Assembly: GCF_001625305.1 (NCBI RefSeq)
Contig: NW_017803910.1
Location: 2,521,754 to 2,585,753, forward strand
Source: Branchiostoma belcheri
Taxonomy: Eukaryota; Chordata; Leptocardii; Amphioxiformes; Branchiostomatidae
Reading direction: 5' to 3'
DNA length: 64,000 bases
Shown here: positions 12,301 through 24,300 of the stretch, piece by piece
Layout of the letters: every line of letters starts with the position of its first letter
Numbering within the stretch: position 1 is the stretch's first letter
Position numbers and translations under genes: made by a program
Notes under the pieces: model-generated
Seen by the model: the letters and a program-made list of their open reading frames with translations, nothing else
Databases searched by the model: none
What the model was told of the DNA's origin: nothing

Positions 12301-15300
12301 CAGTATATCAAAGACAAGGGCAAGGGACTCCTACTGCCACTGGATGCCATGGAGAATCTGAGAGCTAAGGAGGCCATGGACATCGCTAGTGAGGTATGTT
12401 ATTGCCATCATCATTGTAATTTCACACTTTGCTGTGGATTGTTGAGACCTACAGAAGACAGAATCCTGCTTATAGAGGGGCTATCATTTTTTTTATTCTT
12501 CAAATTATTCATCTGCTAGTGCACATGTCTTGGGCACTACCATTCTTTAACAGGGGGATCCACAATCCAAAATTTGAATCAAGAAGAAGAAGTCTAGAGA
12601 AGGAATGGTGATTATAATGATTTCAGTTTGATGTTGGTCTATCATTACCCTCATTACCATGTTATTTTCCCTACATTTCCAGGTGAAGTACTACCGTCCA
12701 ACCCGAGATGAGATGCAGAATCAGATGTACACCTCCGTGGACTCGCTGGCTAACCTGACTGCCAAGGCCTGTACCGACATGATCAGCCAGGTATGTGTAC
12801 TGTTGTTTTTAGAACCATTTTTATATGTTTATTTTTTTTTGTGTTATAACCCTCGTACAAAATTATCTAATGGACCACTAAATGTGTCCTTATGTATGCA
12901 TGCATCTAGGTGGTCACTAGACAACAGGTTTGACTGTGTATCAATGGCCAGGTGGTCCTAATGTACAGGTTTAACTGTAGTTGTGGGTTTGCTTCTGCAG
13001 GTAAAATACAGGGAAGAGGCTGAGAAGATGCGTCCGCAGCACAAGATGCCTGCTGACCTGCCTGAAGTCAAGTGGGCGAAAGAAGTCCAGTAGCTCCAGA
13101 GTCAGGTACATGTAGTACTACATTGTTTTTGCCAAATGCTTTTACTTCAGGAGATACCAGTGCATTTTTGTGAATCCTGTAATCATTGTCAAATGGTATT
13201 GATGCAGGTTAGACATCCAGGTAATGAGATACACAAGAAGTTGTTACTCATTTAGTAGTGGATGCCACCCAAAACATCTGACAGTTACTTGTCAATGAGT
13301 AACAATTTCTTGTGCACTTTCAAATTGGTTTGCACAGGATTGTTACAACTGTTATAAACTTGTTCCACTTTTTTTACAGAAAAACTACACCAAGGACAGG
13401 CCAACCAGCTACACCACTGTGTATGACACTCCTCTTATCAAGCAAGCCGAGCTGACAGCCCAACTACAAAGTGATGTAAGTGCATAGATTGTTTTTTTAT
13501 AATCATCCTTGTTGAGGACTGTCTGAATAAAGGATGCTGTAACTCAGATGGTTTTTGTGATGATGTCTGTATGACTGTGCAGTTGGTGTAGGCTATCAGA
13601 AAAAAAAAACCAACTGTAATGCCTTCTTCAATGTCTTTTTATATCAAAAGGTATTGTTGGAAAAGGAGGCTATCTTTTCTAGTTTGTAGGAGACTATTGA
13701 TGTTGTCTCATGTTATGTTTCTTATCAGATTCCTTACAGGAAGGAAGTGAAGGAAGCTGAAGTAAAGCAGTTCCCTGTCCACGAGACAGAGCAGTACAAG
13801 TACATGTTACAAGTGTCTGGGTACCAGAGCGACCATGTCTACAAGGATGAAGCTAAAGACATCATGGAGCAGGGACACAGTCAGTACCCCTTCACTCCTG
13901 AGATGTCCAGGGTAGAGGAAGCCGAGAAACTTAAATCTGAGGTATGAGCTTAAAGCTTAACATAAAACAAAACTTTTAGTCTTCTTGTAGTCTGGGACAG
14001 CCTGTTTCTTACTAAAAGCTCAAATATTCTTTGTAGTCCTTCATACCACATGAACTTCCATGTGATAACATTTGCCTTTCTGTTGTGCAAGGAAAGCTTA
14101 GCAATTATGTTGTCTTTTGTGTAGAAGGAAGTGATTTTGCTTTGAAATTCTTTCTCAGGAAAAAAAACTGTACAAGTTATGTTGTACCAGTCCTGTTTAA
14201 GTAAGTGATCATGTTGTCTTATTTCTTTAAGAAACTGTACAAGGAAAACTTTGAGAAGATGAGGGGCCAGTTCTCGGTGCGTCTTGATCATCCTGACATC
14301 GTCCATGCTCGGGAAGTAGCTGATCTACAGAGCGAGGTACAAGCTCTTTAATATTGGTTTCTTAACCCTTGCAAAAGTTGTGAGCAACACATTTCCATGC
14401 GACCACTTCCTAAGCTTTCAACCCAGCAAAGCTTTGATCCAATGTTTGGGGGAGAATGCAGCATTGTATTTTTCATGTTTTTTAGTCATGCCTCGTATTG
14501 GGGAGTTATCTATGTATGCTAAGACTGTTTTCTACTACTATAGATAGCAGATAGGATACTATAACAATTATGGATGCCTTTACAGCGGAAATACAAGGAA
14601 CAGCATCTACAAGATAAGCTCAAGAGTCATTTCTTGCCTCTTGATGCCATGGACAACACAAGAGCTAAGGAGGCCATGGAAATAGCCAGTGAGGTGTGTA
14701 CATGTATAACACAACTTTCCTTCTTTAAATTTCTTTAAATGTCATAATATTGTTCTTTTTATCTGTGCACATTTGTACATGTATAACTTAAAGATGGGAA
14801 AATACTTTCATCAGGTTATTACTTAGAACATAGGATATTGGAGTTTTGTTTTACACAACCAGTAATGTCTCGTACCTTGCCTTCATCGAAATGTAAGTAA
14901 GGTGAGAGATATTAGAGATATCGAGCTAAAAGAAAACTCCAATATCCTAAATTTAAGATCTCTTGGTTAGCTATGAAGTCTGAAACCAATATTGAGGCTA
15001 TTTAACAAGCATTCCCTGCATTGTCTGATGATGTCTTCATATCCTTAAATGTTGTCTCTGAATTCTGGAAATAGAGTAAATGGCTGCAACAACTGGATCT
15101 TCTTTTTATCATTTCAGGTGAAATATACTGACAAGGCGAGAAAGGAAATGCAGAATCAGATGTACCAGGCAGTCGACTCCCTGACCAACATGTCTGCTAA
15201 ACTGGTTCACGATCTCGTCAGCCAGGTATGTCTTCTGGTCTATCTCCTGTTTTCTGTAATGACAGAAAGCTTACATGTAGCATCATGTCCAATATTGATA

Positions 15301-18300
15301 AAATTATACTAGTGTATATTAATTTTGTATGTTTTTTTTTTGTGATTGCAAGCATTTAGTAAACCACAAATGACAAAAACTCAGCTTTTTCCAATTATAT
15401 TGATATAATTAAGAGTAGATTTGTATGTCTTTGTTGCTTGTGATTGCAAGCATTTTGAATGTAAAACAATACAACTCTTCCATATTCAAATCTGTATTGT
15501 GTAACAGGTAGAATACAATATACAAGTGGTGGCTGGTCATACATGTATTACACAGAGCAACTTATCACGTCTAACTCTGACCATTGTTCAAAAAGCTATG
15601 AAATTTAATGTGTATTGCATCTATTCAGGTTGCAATACACATTACGTTTCATAGCTTTTTGAACAATACACATTTAATGTGTATTGCACTCTAACTAGAT
15701 ACAATACACATTAAATTTCATAGCTTTTTGAACAATACACATTTAATGTGTATTGTACCCTGACTAGATACAATACACATTAAATTTCATAGCTTTTTTT
15801 AACAATACACATTTAATGTGTACAATACACATTAAATTTCATAGCTTTTGAACAATACACATTTGATGTGTATTGCACCCTGACTAGATACAATACACAT
15901 TAAAATCCATGGCCTTTTTAACAATACACATTTGATGTGTATTGCACCCTGACTAGATACAATACACATTAAATCTCTTAAACTAGCTTTTTGAGCAATG
16001 TGTATTGTATCTAGTCATGATCAAGATACTCTTCCATACCCGGTCACAATGTCTACTCTAACATACAACGTATAGGAAAGGAATTGTTTTAAACCTCAGT
16101 CTTCAATTCATATCTCTGATGACTGATGATTTCTCTGTTGTGGCTCTTGTGACTGCAGGTCAAGTACAAACAGGAGGCTGAGAAGACCAGGCCACAGCAC
16201 AAGATGCCTGCTGACCTGCCTGAAGTCAAGTGGGCAAAAGAAGTCCAACAGCTTCAGAGTCAGGTAATGATCAACTTTATTATTATTTCATACATTACGT
16301 ACTAGATGAATGTTAGACATCCAGGTAATGAGATACACACTAGTCACAGGTAAAATGTTACTCAAGCAACTGGGTGGATTTTGAAAACTATCAGACATTT
16401 CAAGTAGCATCCACTACTAGTCACTGATGAAAAGTAGTGGAGACTGCATGTACATTTGTACTTGAAACATCTGACAGTTTTCAAAATCTATCTAGTTGCT
16501 TGAGTAACAATTTCCTTGTGTATTTCATACATTCCTTGAAAATCACAATCATAGTATGTGCATTGTCCTTTCTCTTGACTTGAACTGAAGTTGTTTTCTG
16601 GATTTTCTAAAAATCACATCACACTCAGGGTTTTTCCTACAACACACTGTGTAAACCTTACCCTTACACTGTTATTTATATAAACTTGTTGCTTACAGAA
16701 AAACTATACCAAGGACCGCCCGACTAACTACACTCCAGTGTACGACACCCCTGCAATCAAACAGGCTGAGGAGGCCGCATTGATGCAGAGTGATGTAAGT
16801 TGAACTTCGTGTCATTCATTCCTATAGCATTAAATGGAAAAACAAATTGCTGTTTGAATGTGTCAGTTGTTTGCTCACTCCTTTACTTCCTTCCTTCCTT
16901 TCCTTCCTTTTTTCCTTCTTTCCTCCCTTCCACCTATCCTTCTATCCCTACTTCTTTCCTCTCTCTCTCCCTCCCTCACTCCTTCACTCACTCCCTCTCT
17001 TTCTTCTTCCTTGCTAATTCTAAACATGATCTGTAACTTTGTGTTTTTCTACCAGATTCCCTACAAGAAGGAGGTAAAAGAAGCTGAGGTTAAGCAGTTC
17101 CCTGTCCACGAGACGTCACAATATGAGTTCATGCTGCAAGTCTCACACTACCAGAGTGACCATGCCTATAAGGATGAGGCAAAATACATCATGGAGAAGG
17201 GCCACAGTCAGTACCCCTTCACTCCTGAGATGTCCAGGGTGGAAGAGTCTGAGAAACTGAAATCAGAGGTAGGATGACTTCATGTTTTCAAATCATAATG
17301 AAAACACTGATCATAGTATCAATAGTCTGGGTGCCAGACTGTTCCAGGGCCTACACAGGCCAGTTCCTCAGCTCCAGGGCCAACATGCCACCAAGGAAAT
17401 TATACCATAGCCCCCTCAGTTAGGCCTTGATCCACTGGCTAACTCTGGGTGTTATGGGTCAAGGCTAACTATCAATCACTACAAGACAATCCTTTGTAAC
17501 TCATTGGATAATTACAATGTACTTGATGTTGATCTGTAATGCATCCATTTTGTCTATGATGAATTGAAAAATAACTCTTTCAACTGTATTTTTAATCTGA
17601 TTTCAGAAACTTTACAAGGAGAACTTTGAGAAGCAGCGTGGGCATTACTCCGTCCGAGTGGACGACCCACAGATCCTACATGCAAAGGAGGCTGACATTC
17701 TTCAGAGTGAGGTAACTATCAGTTTTGAATGTTGTATTTTGCTACGCAGTTTCATGACTTGTGGTTTGATTTTTATGAATGTACATGTCGTGTTATGTGC
17801 TTTGTGATCAATATTGTGATTTTAAGAATCCAGGAAGAATAGATTTAGGTTTTGAAGTCTAATCTAATGGATATCTAATAAAACATCAAATGTCATACTG
17901 ACTTCTAATGCCAGGTCATTTGCAGCACACTTATAATTATATAGAGTTTTCTACTGGGTAGAGTGTTCACCCTGTATGAGCGCACATGTATGGTAAAGAA
18001 GTTTAAGAGGTTCATGGTTGACACTGTTATTATTTCTGCCACAGAACAAGTATCGTGAGCAGTACTTGAAGGAGAAAGGCCAGGGTCTTATTCTACCGCT
18101 GGACTCCATGGACAACCAGCGGGCTAAAGAGGTTTCCGAGCTGGTTAGTGAGGTGGGTACTGTTAGCCCTTCTTCCACTGCTAAATCTGTAGATCGTAAA
18201 TTGAGATAATTGAGTCGTAAACAAGCTATTTAAATAAGCAGTAGTCGAAACAAATGTATTAAAGAGGAATAAGAATCAAACATTGTTTTGAATCTTAGCC

Positions 18301-21300
18301 TGTTGTTACATTGATGAAGGTTAGACATCCAGGACTTGGTAAACAATATCCATAGGCAATTCAAACTTTACTACTGGATAAATTATTTCCGGACGTTTGA
18401 GTGAAATCAACATCACTCTTCTTCCTTGAAACTAAGATAAACTGAGAATATTTGGTGAACACTTATCACGTGTTCAACTAGAAAAACCAGTTGAACATGA
18501 CTCGTGTCACTGTTATGTAAATGAGGATAAAATAGTTGCTATTGTTTTGTAGAGTTTGAATTGTCTTTGAATAAGTCTGTTGTTGTTTTTGCTAGAAATG
18601 TTTGAATTGGAGATGAATGAAAAAGAATTTCGTCCTTGTGCAGGTGAAGTACGCTCAGGATGCTCGAAGGGAAGCACAGGAGAAGATGTACAACACTGTG
18701 GACTCCCTGACCAGTATGACTGCTCAGGTGGTCTCACAGCTCACCAGTCAGGTACTTATCTCATCTCTCTTCCATCCCATAGTCTGATTATTTGACCGTT
18801 GGTCGGACAACCAGTTTTCTCCACCCTTCTTGTTTTTTTGTTTTTTTTTGTTAACATTCCACTTATTGTCATGCCTCATGGTCCATTCTTTGATGTTATT
18901 TTCCCACTCAAAGTGAGTGAGTGATTTTTTCTTACTCCCTGGACTGTTCCTTGCATGATGGTTTTGGCTAGTTCGGATGACAGTGACATTTCAGTTTCTG
19001 TTTTTTTTACTGTGGTTTAGAGTTCTTTGTATGGACCTAAGCTTCGTACTTTGTACTGAGGATATTATGTTAAACTTTAGTACCTATTCTCCAGTCAGTT
19101 ACAGAGGTATACTATTTTTACAACAGGTGAAGTACAAAGAGCAGGCAGACAAGGAGAGGTGTCAGCACAAGGTTCCTGCCGACACACCTGATATCACCTG
19201 GGCTAAGGAAGTACAGCATCTACAGAGCCAGGTGTGTGGGAGGAGGCCTCAATGTCTTACCATATAAAAAGTGCACATGAGGTATTTTAAGAGGGAAAAT
19301 CTCACTCACTCTGACTCATGTCTGCATGTTCCGAGGAGGTGGGGCCCGGCAAACAGTCCTCCAGGCACTTCTGTGCTGCTTCCCAGGCTGTAGTTACAGC
19401 CTACGCAGACATTTGGCATCAAAGGTGTCAAAGGAAAATCACTCAATGTAATTGAGATGGTTCTGTCTCAGTCTCTGTCTCTTATTGCTTGCATATATAC
19501 AGGATACAGGTACTAGTATATTGACCCCATAACCTATAGAGAATTGGAGGCAGAATGGCTGTTTCAGTTAAAAACTTACATGTTGTACACATATTTATTG
19601 ATGTTTTACAGAAAAGCTACACCAAGGACAGGCCAACCAACTACATCCCTGTGTACGACTCTCCTTACATCAAGCAGGCAGAGGAAGCCAGCAAACTGCA
19701 GAGCTCGGTATGTAGTGTTGCTTATTCATTGTCAGGGGTTTTCAATGTGCCTTTGGGCAAAAACCCAGACATGAGCTATCAACATCAAATGAACTATATA
19801 ACTATAATATTAACTATATAAGAAACAATAAAAGTCTATGCAGATTGCAAATTTTTTAAAAGTACTAACTCTTCAGAATTTTGTAAAAAGCTTAACAAAT
19901 CTGATAAAAATTGAATTTTGCTAAGGATTTGAGTCATATAGCCATGTGGACATTACAAGGTGTCAGAACGGACTACCTGAAAACTAAAAGCACTTCTTGT
20001 TTTTGACTTTTGACACAAAGCTGGAAGGATTGCAAAGCATTATTAGAATCTTATCATTTTCATCATGGGCTCTACCATCCCCTAAAGGGGGAGAATTATG
20101 CCATCTCTGATCGTCTTGTTCTTTGTTTGAAAAAAAAACCCAGCTCCAGTACAGTGACCGCGATGCTGGCACGCTACAATCCGAGTTCCGAGGTCAGCGC
20201 TACACTCCGCTGGAAACTCTGGAGAGGAAACACACCGAGGAAATCAGGAACATCGTCAGCGATGTGGTCTACAAGGATGAGGCTAAGGAGATTATGCAGA
20301 AGGGCCACAGTCAGTACCCCTTCACTCCTGAGATGTCCAGGGTAGAGGAAGCTGAGAAACTCAAATCACATGTAAGTTGTTCTTTCTTTCAGTAAACAAT
20401 TAGTTGTTAGATTGCATCCACTATTGGGTATTTTGGGGCAACAACTTAGGGGTGGAGCCAAGTAAAATATGTGATAAAGTTGGGAATATTTTTCATTTCT
20501 TTTTGTAAATGTAGGATATCACACATGCACATAATGTATCTGCTTCTCTGAGTTTGAGTTGCAATATGTTTTTTTTTTGTTGGTGTAAGCAGGACCATAC
20601 AATGTAGAATGTGGTCTCATTGCTCCCAACCTAGAGTGAAAAGAAGTACTGAATTTGTGAATCTTTAAAATATAAAAATAGACTTAATATCTTCTTTACA
20701 GCATCTGTACCAGGAGAACTACAAGAAATACCTGAAAAACTTCACCATCCGTGCAGACTACCCCGACATTGTGTTTGCCAAGGAGACTTCTGACCTGCAG
20801 AGCGAGGTAGGAACATTGGAACATTACTCAGAACATGAGAACTTTAGAACATTATTTAGAGCATTAGAACATTACTCAAAACATGAGAACTTAAGAACAT
20901 TATTTAGAACATTAGAACATTCTACTCAGAACACAAGAGATTTTTTAAATTAGAGCATTATGTAGAAAATTAGAACATTGCTTAGAGCATGAGAACTTCA
21001 GAACATTGTGAAGAACATAGACCATTATGAGGACTATAGAACATTATTTCTTTGTCCTTGCTTACAGAACAAGTATCGTGAGCAGTACAACAAGGAGAGG
21101 GGTCAAGGTCGTATGTTGCCCCTGGATACCATGGACAACCTCCACGCCAAGGAGGCAGTAGCACTGGCCAGTGAGGTACGTGTTGTGAAATTTCATTATC
21201 TATTGTGTAGAACATGGTGTTTGGTTCTGTTTCCCGACTGACCCTAGAAAAAACTGCAGATCCTAGCCTTCTTTTGTGTGGACCCCTGCTCCATGATCTG

Positions 21301-24300
21301 ACACAAACGTTGTACATCGGTTTTCCAACATTGCCATTGAAAATATGTGTCCTTATGCATGCGAATTTTACTTTGTTAATCTGAATTGATATTGCCAGAG
21401 ATCGCCAAAGTCTAATTAAAAAAAGAATTCCAATGTACCGACCCCAATTTTTTCAAGACTGAAACAGGAAACACAACATTTTTTTCTAGGCCCTCCTACT
21501 TCAATTAACCAGTACCAGTATCAGTATCCTTCCTTCGTTCCTTCCATCCACCTATCCACCTTCATCCATCCATCCTTCCTTCCATGAGTCATTTGTTCCT
21601 TCCTTCATTCTCCTGCAGGTTAAGTACACACAAGACGCCCGTAAGGAGGCCCAGGAGAAGATGTACACACCTGTGAACTCCCTGACCCTCATGACTGCCA
21701 GGATGGTGTCTGACCTCACCAGCCACGCTAAGTACAGAGAACAGGTCCAGTCTACTCTGGCACAGCACAAGATGCCGCACGACATGCCTGAAGTCCTCTG
21801 GGCAAAGGAAGTGGGGAAACTGCAGAGCCAGGTACGACGTTGTTACAGTATTATCTTGTTAATTGGTGAACTTTTCTGGTTTCTAAGCAGTCTAGTTGAA
21901 AAAGAAAAGACATTTATTTTATTAACTTAGGTAGACTAAAGATGAACCAGGCCAATATTAACAAGAAAGACAAAATACTAGGACAATTTGATTAATATGT
22001 TCAAGCCTTATTAGTTTATTTATGAAATACTCAAAAAGGCCATAGGTCATGAGGGAAGAGGTAACAGAAAAACAGGTCACAAACTTGATGCACACACTCC
22101 TAGTAAAAAAGGCTGAGGGGCAACTTATGATGTAACTTTGGTAGAAAACATTGTACTAAACTTAAATACATGTAGGCTCCATGGCTTGTTATTTTAGTTC
22201 TTCATTGTGTAATTTCAGATTGAATATGCCAAAGGAAAATGCAACGAGTACACTCCAGTGTTTGACACCCCGGCTATACGGCAAGCAGACGAGGCATCCA
22301 GACTGCAAAGTGATGTAAGTAAAAAAAAACTTTATTTTAACCATGCTGTCTTAGAAATGTGAAGATTTTGCCTACTCATGTAGTACATGAATAGCTGTTT
22401 TGTAATCACTGCAAATAAAAACACAAGTAGAATTGTAATGACGATAATTGTAAAACTTCTTTTCCAGATACCATACAAGTATGAAGTCAAGAATCTTATA
22501 GGAAAACAGTTCCCCGTCCACGAGACAGAGCAGTACAAGTACATGTTACAAGTGTCTGCGTACCAGAGTGACCACGCCTACAAGGATGAGGCTAAAGACA
22601 TCATGGAGCAGGGACACAGTCAGTACCCCTTCACTCCTGAGATGTCCAGGGTAGAGGAAGCTGAGAAACTCAAATCTGAGGTAAAAGATGAACTACATGT
22701 TTTTAAAAACTTAAAATGACATATATAGCAACTGTTTGAATTTTCAATTGTAATCAATGCATTGTAAAATTAGTGTAATAAGTCACTCTGTAGCACTTAT
22801 TTCACTGGTACTTTTCAGTATAAAATTCTTGCGTGCATAGAATGTTGAATTGTCTTTCCACCAAATAAATGTTAGCACATTGTATGTACCCAAACAAAGG
22901 TTTGTGGAAACAATATCCCAAATTGCCTCTCCTACCTGCAAACAAATCAAAGTATTACCATTGAAAGGACTACAAATGATTTGGAACACACCATCTTGTG
23001 ACTGTCTTTGGTCATGATAGGGATTTATAAGAAGAGAAATAAGATAATGATATATAGTGTGGTCTATTGGGAACATTTTGCTTACTGGTGATTTTTACAT
23101 TTCTAGCATCTGTACAAGGAGAACTATGAGAAGTGGAAGCAGAAATACACCAGTCATCCCAACCAGCTGGGCTTTGTGACTGCTAAAGAGATTGCAGAGG
23201 TTCAGAGTGAGGTATGACAGTTTTTTCTGCTTCTTATGAAAATTCCAATATTTTCCTGCCTCATATATTGTTTGTGTGAAGAGAAAGGCCTGGAAAGCTG
23301 GAGCAAAAGAACTGAATGCACCAGTAGACTTGTCATGCTCTGCACGTTGAGTGGTTGTCAGCGCATGTGTTACTCGAAAACATATTTTAAATGACCCTGC
23401 TTTTTTGATTATTGATGAAAATTTGAAAGAAGTAAAGAGGTATTTTTTGCTGCACATCTAATGGGCTTTACATGTGAAAAAGCAACTTTTTAAGTTGGAA
23501 TTCCTTTGGTTGCGCACAGTTGTAATAACACGTCCATTTCAGCACCAAGGACAGAGCATTGAGTAAACATGTTTTCAGCCACAAAATCGGTTTTAAAAAA
23601 AACAACTGCATGTATGGATGCAATATTTTTTCACAGATCTCTCTTTGTCTTGTCCAGCCATTTTGTTAAATCGATTCAATTTCTGGGCTTAATGGTCTGA
23701 AATTGGGCAGGTAGGTAGTTAGCAAATAACTCTTGGCTTTTTTATAGGGTTCTTTAAAATGGATTAATCACTTTTTTCTGTGTTGATGTTTCAGTCCAAA
23801 TACCGTGAGAAGTATGTGAAGGACATGGGGACCGGGTACTTCGTGCCTGCAGACAACATTGTTGCTGTACGGGTGAAGGAGGCCACAGAACTGGCCAGCG
23901 AGGTGGGTGTTGCATCCAGAACCATGCTTTATCCAGAACTGTGCTTTATCCAAAAGCATGCTTTATCCAGGACTTTGCTTAGGAATGTTTCTGGATAGTC
24001 CATGCACTCTATCCAGAATCACCTGTTAACCATATGATGACCAGTATAGATGTCAAAACTCATTTGGACCTTTTTTTTGTGTCCGATGTACATAGTAATT
24101 TTTAACATTTTGTCTTTCATGTAACTGCCTTGTGCCCTCCTCTTAGTATAATATAGCAAGAGATAAAGGGCTGACCTTGGCTTTATGCGAGAAACCTTTC
24201 ATCTTGTATATACTATGTAATAAAGATGACTCCTTGCCTTGAGAAGGAATATGATCTTATGTAAGTATTTTATCTGAAATACGCTTACCAGATTGAAATG

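Noticed and set aside
15571..16020. CRISPR-like array
   Set aside because: The units have no unique spacers and the host is a eukaryote. It is a palindromic satellite.
16858..17055. N-terminal extension of exon b of SR8 through the polypyrimidine tract
   Set aside because: The frame is open only because of low-complexity CT repeats. All sister exons start at ATTCC after an AG, as at 17056.
20982..21317. Minus-strand open frames of about 60-120 codons across the window (for example 20982-21317, 6612-6974, 56065-56451)
   Set aside because: Most overlap plus-strand nebulin exons and are mirror readings of repetitive coding DNA, or are chance frames in introns. They run across splice sites and have no domain of their own.
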